DNA of 28,962 nucleotides from RGIG4608 sp051867875 (GTDB lineage Bacteria; Bacillota; Clostridia; Oscillospirales; CAG-272), in contig JBJDZG010000028.1 in the NCBI GenBank assembly GCA_051867875.1, positions 1-28,962 of the forward strand. The letters are read 5' to 3'. The position numbers and the translations under genes were made by a program. Under the pieces are notes generated by a model that saw nothing but the letters and a program-made list of their open reading frames with translations, had not been told where the DNA came from and made no database searches. This document shows, piece by piece, positions 1 through 6,703 of this stretch (the first letter of the stretch is position 1; every line of letters starts with the position of its first letter).

Positions 1-81
1 TGGGCTATCTTTTTTCTTTTCCCCGGGGGGGTGCAGTTAAAACTTTAATCTGCCAATTTTTCAAAAAGTACATAAAATGCC

Positions 82-110
82 TTGACTTTTTGGCAAAATA
101 ATGTTAAAAT
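82..110 (+). promoter_or_regulatory. Promoter of tRNA-Leu
   Basis: TTGACT (82-87), 17-base spacer and TAAAAT (105-110) form a sigma-A type promoter ending 15 bases before the tRNA. An 11-base perfect inverted repeat (AATGCCTTGAC at 76-86, GTCAAGGCATT at 111-121) brackets it. Bases 1-75 hold no gene that I can support. Confidence 0.7.
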
Positions 111-125
111 GTCAAGGCATTGTAT

Positions 126-212
126 GCGGGTATGGCGGAATAGGCAGACGCGCTGGATTCAGGTTCCAGTGACTTCACGGTCATACAGGTTCAAGTCCTG
201 CTACCCGCACCA
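126..212 (+). tRNA. tRNA-Leu (anticodon CAG)
   Basis: Class II tRNA with a 7-bp acceptor stem (126-132 with 202-208), discriminator A209 and encoded CCA at 210-212. The anticodon stem is CTGGA/TCCAG (153-157, 165-169) with loop TTCAGGT, so the anticodon CAG is at 160-162 and reads CUG leucine codons. The long variable arm (TGAC/GTCA, 170-183) is the class II mark of Leu, Ser and bacterial Tyr. The outer pair of the T stem is an A185-C201 mismatch, which is unusual. A strong promoter precedes it and a terminator follows, so it is a single-gene transcript. Confidence 0.95.
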
Positions 213-219
213 AAAAAGG

Positions 220-262
220 AACAGTAGATTGATACAATCGTATCGGCCTACTGTTTTCTATT
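220..262 (+). terminator. Terminator of tRNA-Leu
   Basis: AACAGTAG (220-227) pairs with CTACTGTT (248-255), with a second inner stem GATAC/GTATC (231-235, 240-244). A T-rich tail follows. It ends the tRNA transcript just upstream of the next promoter. Confidence 0.7.
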
Positions 263-308
263 TGTTGTTAAAAATTATCCGAAAGCATACTGATTAAGTG
301 TTCAAGTG

Positions 309-337
309 TTGACAAAATTGTATATATATGCTATAAT
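309..337 (+). promoter_or_regulatory. Consensus promoter of the seven-helix membrane protein
   Basis: TTGACA (309-314), 17-base spacer, TATAAT (332-337). Both hexamers match the sigma-A consensus exactly, which implies strong basal transcription of the gene starting at 373. Confidence 0.85.
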
Positions 338-372
338 AAAACATCGAAAAAATAATAAAAGGAGACTTTATT

Positions 373-1071
373 ATGCGCGATTTACTACTCGCTTCAAGCC
401 CGCTTATGTTGTGGGTCATTACCGGTATTCACGTTGTTTTTTTGACGGTTATGTTTTTGAATTTTGCAAAAACCAAGAACGTTCTTATGCTTCTTTCTGC
501 TCTTATCACGTGCGGTCTTTTCTATGACGCACTGATACTTTCTATGGGAAGTGTACTTCCCGAGGGAGCTGCTTTGATGGGGCTTAGCAGAATTCGCTTT
601 GTGAGCCACGGCGCACTTATTCCTCTTATTTTCCTTATCTGCGCTTGTGCACTCAATTTCAATTCGCTTTGGAAAAAGATTGCCCTTGTATTTACGGGCG
701 TCCTCGTTATCCTCGGAATTGCAGAAGGCTTTTCGGTTGAGCTTGTTGCACAAAATGCCGCTAACATTGTTCGTTATGCTTCGGGCGACAACACACCCGC
801 TTGGGCAGAGGCTGTCAGCGGTGTGCTTTCATACGGTACGGTTGTTCCCCTTATTATAGCAGGCATCGTTATCTGGATTAAAGAAAAAACTCCTACTCTG
901 TTTCTCTCCGGGGCACTTATGTTTGCTTTCTCGGCACTCGGACCTGCTACGGGAAATTTCGACCTTATCTTCTATATCAGTATGTACGGCGAGGTTTTGA
1001 TGGTACTTTTCTTCTACCTCTACGCAAGAAAAAAGGTTGTAACGCTTAAAGAATTCGGGCAGAAGAATTAA
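373..1071 (+). CDS. Seven-helix integral membrane protein, unknown function
   Basis: I do not recognise this 232-residue protein. It is almost entirely hydrophobic, with about seven predicted transmembrane helices near residues 9-32, 36-58, 77-95, 103-120, 149-168, 174-192 and 197-219. The C-terminal tail is short and basic (ARKKVVTLKEF), which suggests a cytoplasmic end by the positive-inside rule. Histidines and aspartates lie in or near the helices, but I see no catalytic signature. The start is supported by GGAG at 361-364, nine bases upstream. It is a single-gene unit: a perfect consensus promoter stands before it and a bidirectional terminator separates it from the convergent TIR-methyltransferase gene. 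The strong promoter suggests steady expression. A small-molecule sensor or transporter of seven-helix type is possible but unsupported. Confidence 0.85.
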   Translation: MRDLLLASSPLMLWVITGIHVVFLTVMFLNFAKTKNVLMLLSALITCGLFYDALILSMGSVLPEGAALMGLSRIRFVSHGALIPLIFLICACALNFNSLWKKIALVFTGVLVILGIAEGFSVELVAQNAANIVRYASGDNTPAWAEAVSGVLSYGTVVPLIIAGIVIWIKEKTPTLFLSGALMFAFSALGPATGNFDLIFYISMYGEVLMVLFFYLYARKKVVTLKEFGQKN

Positions 1072-1156
1072 AATTTTCACGGGGAAATAATGTTTTCCAA
1101 TTGTATAAATGGGATATATAAACAAATAATATAGCCTGCCGATTATACGTAAAATC

Positions 1157-1199
1157 AAAATGCACCTTGAAAGCAGAAACTTTCGAGGTGCATTTTGTT
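1157..1199. terminator. Bidirectional terminator between convergent genes
   Basis: Arms at 1157-1173 and 1180-1196 pair almost perfectly over 17 bases around a 6-base loop. A runs on the left and T runs on the right let it act in both directions, for the membrane protein on plus and the TIR-methyltransferase on minus. Confidence 0.85.
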
Positions 1200-2564
1200 T
1201 TATTTCTTTTGCGCGACACCGACAAAGTCGATTTCCGAATACCAGAAGGTCTCGTCCGCGAATTTGTTTTCCAGTTCGCTCAAAAAATATTCGATATCCT
1301 CTAATTTTTTTTGATTCACGGCGTTGTAGGGGTCTTTTTCACAAAGAGTACGGATATAGTTCTTGCGGTAAGAAAAACGTTCCAGAAAAATCTCGTATCG
1401 CTCATCCATATCCATGCCGGAGATTTCCTTCACCCAGTTGAACATTTTGACGTTCTTGTAGCCGGATGAAATGAGTTGAGAATAGATTTTTCTGCCGTTG
1501 TGGCGGTCGGAAATGCCGTCGCAGGAAAGGTGCAGGTCTATCACCTTTTGCACCAGACCGTCGTCGTTATAACTGACAACCGAGCCGTCGTCCGAGCCTC
1601 GAATGATGATATATCCGTCCTTTGACAACACTTTGCGGATGGTTCGAAGCAGTTTGTTCGGGTTTTTTAAGTGGTGGATTACAAGAGAGGCGAAAATAAT
1701 GTCGAATTTTTCGACGTTCTCATCTTCCATGATTTCTTCAAGGCGATCAATTACTTCGTCATCTTCCAAATCGAGAACGTAGTAAGATGCGCCTTCAAAA
1801 GAGGAATTCTCTTTGGCATAATCTATCAGCTTTTCGCTGCGGTCCACCCCAATCAACTTGACACCCGGAATGTGTGCAAATCGGTCTTTTGTAACGTAGC
1901 CGTATGCGCAACCCATATCGAGAACATTGACCGTTTCCTTCTGCGGCAAGTGAGCGAGTACGTAACGAATGGCGTTGTTGTCAGGCTCGCGGGTATTTGC
2001 CGCTTGGATTTTCAGGCGTTTCAGTTCGCTTTTGATCTCCGCCTTATAGGAAGAAAGATGCTTTCCGGTGGAAAGGGAGAGGGATTCCTTTTGGAGTTGT
2101 ATCTGCCCGTTTTCCGTGGCGCTTACAGTATGTATATATTTCTTAATAAAGGAGGCAACTTCAGCGACAGAGGAAACACCTATTTCAAAGGTTTGGTAGT
2201 TGCGAAGAGACCGCGGAACGTCACAGCCGCTGATATTTTTCATATACGGGACGATGCAGGCAGACTTCTTTCTGCCGGAGAGAATGTCGTTATGAAAGCT
2301 CTCCCGTTCGTAGGATACCCATTGGGAAGTCAGATGTTCGAGCTTCGTGGCTATCGAAACAAGCACTGTTGATTGCTCCAGCGCATCTTCAATAGCGTTC
2401 TTGTATGCCGCCGCGCCCACCTCGTTGAGCACGATGTTGCTGTAAAACACATTTAGATTTTCCTGCTTCAAGGCAAGGTAGAGCTGCTCTGCGAGATAAC
2501 TGTCCTCTGTGTACGCCCCGTTTTCATCTGTGTTTTTGAAGGAAATAAATACGTCGTATCTCAT
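1200..2564 (-). CDS. TIR domain fused to a class I SAM-dependent methyltransferase
   Basis: Predicted 454-residue two-domain protein. Residues 1-145 look like a TIR domain: the first strand is YDVFISFKNTDENG, and WVSYE (82-86) matches the WxxxE motif whose glutamate is catalytic in TIR NAD-cleaving enzymes. A helical linker (about 150-205) leads to a Rossmann methyltransferase: glycine-rich SAM loop VLDMGCAYGYV (214-224), acidic ribose-binding D241 in GVDRS, and motif IV region FDIIFASLVIHHL (288-300). The latter resembles small-molecule or Methyltransf_11/25 types and not the [DNS]PP[YFW] of DNA amino-methyltransferases. About 130 further residues form a helical C-terminal region without a match I know. 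I chose ATG at 2564 because GGTGA lies five bases upstream; a GTG at 2573 is the alternative. It is the second gene after the PH-domain gene, 22 bases apart. NAD cleavage or signalling is inferred from the family; the methyl acceptor is unknown. Confidence 0.85.
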   Translation of the reverse strand: MRYDVFISFKNTDENGAYTEDSYLAEQLYLALKQENLNVFYSNIVLNEVGAAAYKNAIEDALEQSTVLVSIATKLEHLTSQWVSYERESFHNDILSGRKKSACIVPYMKNISGCDVPRSLRNYQTFEIGVSSVAEVASFIKKYIHTVSATENGQIQLQKESLSLSTGKHLSSYKAEIKSELKRLKIQAANTREPDNNAIRYVLAHLPQKETVNVLDMGCAYGYVTKDRFAHIPGVKLIGVDRSEKLIDYAKENSSFEGASYYVLDLEDDEVIDRLEEIMEDENVEKFDIIFASLVIHHLKNPNKLLRTIRKVLSKDGYIIIRGSDDGSVVSYNDDGLVQKVIDLHLSCDGISDRHNGRKIYSQLISSGYKNVKMFNWVKEISGMDMDERYEIFLERFSYRKNYIRTLCEKDPYNAVNQKKLEDIEYFLSELENKFADETFWYSEIDFVGVAQKK

Positions 2565-2586
2565 TTTATTCACCGTGCCGTGCTTT

Positions 2587-2967
2587 TTATTTGAGCGCGT
2601 AAGTGGAAATTATCTTGCAGATTTCCTTTACGTCGGTTGAACCCGTAAACTCAAATTTTACCTTTCCGACTGCGGAAATGTATATTTCAAGCTCGGCGTC
2701 GAGATCAAAGATGCCCGCGGTTTCAAGCGAAAACGTCGTGATTTTGCTGTACGGCAGGGAAGTATAGTCCTGTTTCTTTCCCGTGATGCCCTGAACGTTT
2801 ATGGCGATGATTCTCTTGTCCGTGAAAACAACGCCGTCCCTTATGCTCTGGTAGGAGCCGATTATCGTTTCGCCGTCAATCAAAAAGTTGCAAATCGCTT
2901 TTTCAAAAACAGTATCGTTTACTTTTTTAAGTCTGGCGAAAACGCCGCCCTCATTGAAATCTATCAT
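2587..2967 (-). CDS. Small bacterial PH-domain protein (bPH_1 / YvbH-like)
   Basis: This 126-residue protein consists of a single PH-like fold of the bPH_1 kind. The recognisable parts are GVVFTDKRIIAINVQG, the following YTSLPYSKI, and FSLETAGIFDLDAELEIYI, which matches the usual FS-ETAG-FD-DAEL core of the family, ending in a C-terminal helix (VKEICKIISTYAL). No signal peptide or membrane helix is present, so it should be cytoplasmic. The start is ATG at 2967, with AAGGAG nine bases upstream; an in-frame ATG 20 codons earlier has no such site. It is first in a minus-strand operon and is followed after 22 bases by the TIR-methyltransferase. Family members are mostly uncharacterised, and PH folds may bind lipids or proteins. 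A partner or sensor role for the TIR enzyme is inference. Confidence 0.85.
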   Translation of the reverse strand: MIDFNEGGVFARLKKVNDTVFEKAICNFLIDGETIIGSYQSIRDGVVFTDKRIIAINVQGITGKKQDYTSLPYSKITTFSLETAGIFDLDAELEIYISAVGKVKFEFTGSTDVKEICKIISTYALK

Positions 2968-3031
2968 GTCAGAAAACTCCTTTTTCGTTTTGTTTTGCAA
3001 TGAGAGCGAAAAGCCCCCGCTATGCAATTAC

Positions 3032-3060
3032 AATATATCACATTCCCGCCGAAAATTCAA
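3032..3060 (-). promoter_or_regulatory. Promoter of the PH / TIR-methyltransferase operon
   Basis: Read on the minus strand: TTGAAT (3060-3055), 17-base spacer, TATATT (3037-3032), with TG one base before the -10 (extended -10). It stands back-to-back with the plus-strand promoter at 3089-3117. The leader is about 60 bases. Confidence 0.65.
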
Positions 3061-3088
3061 TAAAAAATTTGAAAAATCATATAATTAA

Positions 3089-3117
3089 TTGACAGCATTT
3101 ATCCTATATGCTATAAT
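3089..3117 (+). promoter_or_regulatory. Consensus promoter of the VanZ-family gene
   Basis: TTGACA (3089-3094), 17-base spacer and TATAAT (3112-3117) match the sigma-A consensus exactly. The -10 region (TATATGCTATAAT) is the same as in the promoter at 309-337. Confidence 0.85.
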
Positions 3118-3148
3118 CTAATAAAATGCGACAAGGCAGGAGGATATT

Positions 3149-4912
3149 ATGAGGAACAAAAAAAGCAAAAGAACCGATTACTCAAAAAGAATAAAATTTC
3201 TTGCCATAACTGCACTCGTGTGCAGTCTTATCCTCACGGCGTTTTTGATTTATTCAAGTTCGTTGACGGGCACAGAGAGTGCGAAACAGTCCGAGTTTGT
3301 CAAAAATATCGTCAAAAATATCTTTAATGTTGACGAAACCGTTAAACCTCAAAAGATACAATTTGACGAGAAAAAAATGTCAAAGACATATTACTTCACG
3401 AACGAAAAGGTAAAGCTCCGTATATCCACCATTCCCTCAAATGCGAGCAAGGATTGCGTATACAGCTTTTCACACGAGGGATGCAGTGTTGACGAGGACG
3501 GTTATTTTTCGTACAGCGGAGCGGATTACGCAACGATAAAGGTAACTGCAACGAGCGTTTATGATTCGTCGGTATCCGACGAGGTGGAGATATGCGTCCG
3601 CGGCATAGCACCGAATGACGAGGCTGTGGAAAGCATAGGCGTTGACTGGTACTTGGATAATGAACCCGTTTCTGCCGAGGAACTGAACGTCGGAAAAAGA
3701 TATGAAATCAGGACCTATCTTACAATAAAGGACGAGTACCTTGAAAAATATAATCTTGAGGACAAAAAGCTCTACGTTATTGGACTTCCTTTTGACGTTT
3801 TGCTTAACGGAGAGGATTCCGAGAACCTCTATCTGTTTGACAGTATTCAAAGATACATAACCTTTTTTAAGGAATGCTCGGGCGAGCTTGAGATGACATT
3901 CAAGAAGGCAGAGGGAAACAAATTTTTCTACGGCGACGGTGACGGCGCAACACCGCTGTCAAAGACCGTTTCATTATGTGTAATCGAGGACCCCGAGCAC
4001 ATTTATAAGCCGAGCGGTGCGATAAAGCCGAGTGTCGGAGTTTACGACGCGGAAAACGACGAATACGTGATAATAGTGCCTCAAAGCGACAATCGCATAG
4101 AAATTCAGGGCATTGAAGCCGAGAGCGGAAACCTGACGGAATGCCGTTTTGAATACGCAGATAAAGACAGTCGGGGAGTTGCGGACATTGAAACAAGAAT
4201 TACCCTCAAGCGCAACGCGACCTTGGGCGTGTGCAGACTGAATCTCATTTCGCTCTACGATGAAAACCTCAGCGTCAAACTGAAAGTCATATTTGAGGGC
4301 GAATTTCCCGAGAGCATGACGATAGCGGGCAAAGAAACCGTTGCGATGTTCAGCTCCGTTAAATATGGCTGTAATTTTGATAAAAAAGTTGTCGGTGACG
4401 GGGGCGTGAAATGGAGTATCGTCGAGGGCAGAGAGCTCGCGGAAATTAAGGACGGAGTTCTTAAAGCCAAGGACAGGCTCGGCAAGGTCGTGCTCAGAGC
4501 CGAGAGCGAGGAATTTGAGGGGCTCTATGACGAAATAACGGTGCGTATAATGCCGTGGGGCGATTTCAGTCAGTTTATAAGAAAAATTATCGGTCATTTC
4601 AGCCTTTTTGCTTTTCTCGGAGTGGGATACGTGACATTCTATTTCATTCGATTCAAGAAGCATTGGCTTGCGTATGCTTTGGCACCGGTGACAGTATTTT
4701 CGGTTTCCGTAGTGACGGAGATTATTCAGTATTACACCGAGGGACGCTCGGGTAACGCAGTTGACGTGACTATCAACTTCCTCGGCGGGCTTACGGGTAT
4801 AGTGCTCGTTACGCTTGCAGTTGCGACGGCTTCATTCATTATCAAAATGCTTCGCCCCAAAACTTTTGAGAAAATGAAGGACGCTTTGAATTCGTCGTTT
4901 AACTTAAAATAA
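3149..4912 (+). CDS. VanZ-family membrane protein with a large extracytoplasmic Ig-like insertion
   Basis: This 587-residue membrane protein starts with a basic cytoplasmic end and one membrane helix (about 15-37), followed by IYSSSLTGTESAKQSEFV, which resembles the region after the first helix of VanZ proteins. About 415 residues later (from about 473) the VanZ signature resumes: FIRKIIGHFSLFAFLG, then TEIIQYYTEGRSGNAVDV and NFLGGLTG, carrying the conserved E, Q, R, D, N and G positions across three further helices. The intervening part is predicted outside the membrane. It includes at least two bacterial Ig-like (BIG_2-like) segments, near residues 66-152 and 388-468, the second with the typical VKWSIVEGRELAEIKDGVL pattern. 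Ordinary VanZ proteins are only about 150-200 residues. AGGAGG at 3138-3143 supports the start. VanZ homologues affect sensitivity to glycopeptides and lipoglycopeptides. A cell-wall or surface role is inferred, and the insertion may bind a glycan or protein. Confidence 0.8.
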   Translation: MRNKKSKRTDYSKRIKFLAITALVCSLILTAFLIYSSSLTGTESAKQSEFVKNIVKNIFNVDETVKPQKIQFDEKKMSKTYYFTNEKVKLRISTIPSNASKDCVYSFSHEGCSVDEDGYFSYSGADYATIKVTATSVYDSSVSDEVEICVRGIAPNDEAVESIGVDWYLDNEPVSAEELNVGKRYEIRTYLTIKDEYLEKYNLEDKKLYVIGLPFDVLLNGEDSENLYLFDSIQRYITFFKECSGELEMTFKKAEGNKFFYGDGDGATPLSKTVSLCVIEDPEHIYKPSGAIKPSVGVYDAENDEYVIIVPQSDNRIEIQGIEAESGNLTECRFEYADKDSRGVADIETRITLKRNATLGVCRLNLISLYDENLSVKLKVIFEGEFPESMTIAGKETVAMFSSVKYGCNFDKKVVGDGGVKWSIVEGRELAEIKDGVLKAKDRLGKVVLRAESEEFEGLYDEITVRIMPWGDFSQFIRKIIGHFSLFAFLGVGYVTFYFIRFKKHWLAYALAPVTVFSVSVVTEIIQYYTEGRSGNAVDVTINFLGGLTGIVLVTLAVATASFIIKMLRPKTFEKMKDALNSSFNLK

Positions 4913-4916
4913 GTGA

Positions 4917-4950
4917 AAAAGAGCTCGCAAAAGCGGGCTCTTTATTTTTT
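4917..4950. terminator. Bidirectional terminator
   Basis: AAAGAGCTCGC (4918-4928), loop AAAA and GCGGGCTCTTT (4933-4943), with a T run after. It serves the VanZ-family gene on plus and the flippase on minus; the flippase stop codon lies inside it. Confidence 0.8.
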
Positions 4951-6465
4951 GAAAAAGCTCTTTATCCATTCCGTTTCTTCTTCGTTTATGCAGTTCGTGA
5001 GCCGTATGAGTGCGAAATAAATAACGACGGTTAGCAGGACTGCACCGACAAGACCTATTCCGATTAGACTTGAAAGATTTTTGCCGACGGCGGTGCTTAT
5101 TATAATGGAGAGGACGGGCAAAAAGAACCATTTACCAACCCGAAAACGCATTTTTGTTACCCTGACGAGCTTATAGATGCTCATACTCGCGTTAAATATT
5201 TCGCTGATGATTATGAGTGTTATGTAGCCGTAAATGCCCATCTGCGGAATGAGAATCCACACCATTACGAGCGAGCAGAGCGTATCTATGATGTTAATTA
5301 TCATCGTGTAAAGCTGTTCGCCGAGCCCTTTGAGCATTGAGTCAACCGTCGTGTCAAGGTACATTATAGGAATGATATGGGCGATAAGTGCTATATATAT
5401 ACCCGCCTCGGTGCTTCCGTAAATGCTCTCGCCGAGCTCGCTTGCAAATGCTATCATTACGCCCGAAACTCCCGTTGCAAACACGAGCGCGAGATGGCAC
5501 ACCCGTGTGGCGATGTACTTTATCTCGGTTTTGTTGTTTTGAATTTTCAACTGGGCGAGTTCGGGAATGAGAAGTCCCGCAAAAGACTGAATGAGTGCGG
5601 ACGGGAAGAGCACGAGGGGCATTACCATGCTTTGCAGAGTGCCGTACGATGCGAGCGCGCCCGAGCGGTCAGCGCCGCTTTTTTCAAGTCCTATGGGAAT
5701 TAAAATGTGCTCTATTGATAGTAATGCGGAGCGAAAATAGGTTGAAAAAGCGAGGGGCAGAGCTATTGAGAGCATCTTTTTTGTGATTTTTCGCTCGGGG
5801 AAATCCTCTTTTTCTTTCTTTTCTTTTTTCTCCCTGTCAAAAACGAACATTAAAAGCGAGAGCGAAAACGAAAGCATCTCCGAAAGCGCTCCGCCGAGCA
5901 CGAGAGCGACACAGCAGGATTCCATATCGCGGCCGAAGAAGAAATCAAGCAGTATAGCACAGAGAAAAATCCTCGCCGTCTGCTCAAAAATTTGTACCGT
6001 CGCGTTTTTGTAAACTCTGCGGACTGCGGTAAAATATCCGTTAAAGCAGGAGGTCAGCGCTATGAGCGGAAGCGTTGCGGAGCAGAGACGGAGTGATTTT
6101 ATAACCCTTGCATCTTTGAGCGCGTGAAGTGCGAGCGGTTCTGCCAAGGTGAGCAGTAATACCGACGAGAGTGTGCCGAAGAAAAGGGAATAGCAGACGC
6201 ATTTTTTCATTGATATACGCACTTTTTTGGGGCTTCCCTCGCCGAGCGCGTCCGATACGAGTCTTGTCGTCGTCAGATTTATTCCCGAGAGCGCCAAGGT
6301 CAGCGCAAAGGAGTACACGCTCCCGAGAAGCGTGTAAAGTCCGAGAGCTTCCGCTCCGATTTTCTTTGATATATATGCGTTGAACGTAACTGCAAGACCG
6401 CGCAGAGCCAGCGTTACCGCCGTCATCAGCGCGCCGTTGGCAAGATATTTTTTCAGCTTTGACAT
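4942..6465 (-). CDS. SpoVB/MurJ-like polysaccharide flippase (MOP superfamily)
   Basis: This 507-residue protein has about 14 hydrophobic helices and the general look of SpoVB-type members of the MOP exporter superfamily. The evidence is the N-terminal NGALMTAVTLALRGLAVTFNAYISKKIGAEALGLYTL region, the GINLTTTRLVSDALG segment, a central charged loop (REKKEKKEKEDFPERKITKK) before the second half, and IPQMGIYGYI near helix 12. The length is close to Bacillus SpoVB (about 518). Such proteins move lipid-linked saccharides across the membrane; SpoVB acts in spore cortex assembly, while relatives serve wall or capsule synthesis. Which substrate applies here cannot be told. GGGAGAG lies upstream of the ATG. 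It is a single gene with a TATAAT-like -10 at 6489-6494 on the minus strand but only a weak -35. It converges with the VanZ-family gene, which may also have an envelope role. Confidence 0.85.
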   Translation of the reverse strand: MSKLKKYLANGALMTAVTLALRGLAVTFNAYISKKIGAEALGLYTLLGSVYSFALTLALSGINLTTTRLVSDALGEGSPKKVRISMKKCVCYSLFFGTLSSVLLLTLAEPLALHALKDARVIKSLRLCSATLPLIALTSCFNGYFTAVRRVYKNATVQIFEQTARIFLCAILLDFFFGRDMESCCVALVLGGALSEMLSFSLSLLMFVFDREKKEKKEKEDFPERKITKKMLSIALPLAFSTYFRSALLSIEHILIPIGLEKSGADRSGALASYGTLQSMVMPLVLFPSALIQSFAGLLIPELAQLKIQNNKTEIKYIATRVCHLALVFATGVSGVMIAFASELGESIYGSTEAGIYIALIAHIIPIMYLDTTVDSMLKGLGEQLYTMIINIIDTLCSLVMVWILIPQMGIYGYITLIIISEIFNASMSIYKLVRVTKMRFRVGKWFFLPVLSIIISTAVGKNLSSLIGIGLVGAVLLTVVIYFALIRLTNCINEEETEWIKSFFKK

Positions 6466-6620
6466 TTTTCACTCTCCCGTTTTTTAGAATTATATGAGAC
6501 GGAAGGCGCAAAAAGAAGTCAAAAAGCAAAGAGCTTGGTTTTTTAGATGAAAGCAAGCCGTAGAGAAATAAAAAATTACAAAAAAAATCTCGGATTTTTT
6601 GAAAAATTTGAAAAAACCCC

Positions 6621-6650
6621 TTGACAGTTGAATACTCATTCAATTATAAT
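6621..6650 (+). promoter_or_regulatory. Promoter of the metal-resistance operon
   Basis: TTGACA (6621-6626), 18-base spacer and TATAAT (6645-6650). The first ArsR-type operator overlaps the spacer and part of both hexamers, so bound repressor would exclude RNA polymerase. Confidence 0.8.
6625..6646. promoter_or_regulatory. ArsR-type operator 1
   Basis: Imperfect dyad: CAGTTGAAT (6625-6633), 4-base centre, ATTCAATTA (6638-6646). Its TGAA...TTCA core is typical of ArsR/SmtB operators. Its centre lies 31 bases from that of operator 2, close to three helical turns. Confidence 0.7.
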
Positions 6651-6653
6651 ATA

Positions 6654-6679
6654 TACAGTTGAATATACGTTCAACTGTA
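6654..6679. promoter_or_regulatory. ArsR-type operator 2
   Basis: Perfect dyad with 10-base arms, TACAGTTGAA (6654-6663) and TTCAACTGTA (6670-6679), around a 6-base centre. It covers the expected transcription start just downstream of the -10. Confidence 0.8.
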
Positions 6680-6703
6680 ATTCGATTTTGAAAGGAAAAC
6701 GCT

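Noticed and set aside
1..75. C and G runs with T-rich flank at the window start
   Set aside because: Too short and without stem, frame or promoter that I can support; probably the end of a region beyond the window.
1671..2372. Long open frame (233 codons) on the plus strand inside the TIR-methyltransferase gene
   Set aside because: It is the mirror of a well-supported minus-strand gene, its product resembles no family, and it has no promoter or ribosome site that fits.
3974..4663. Open frame of 229 codons on the minus strand in the VanZ-family gene
   Set aside because: Lies wholly inside a plus-strand gene with promoter, ribosome site and family motifs; no independent support.
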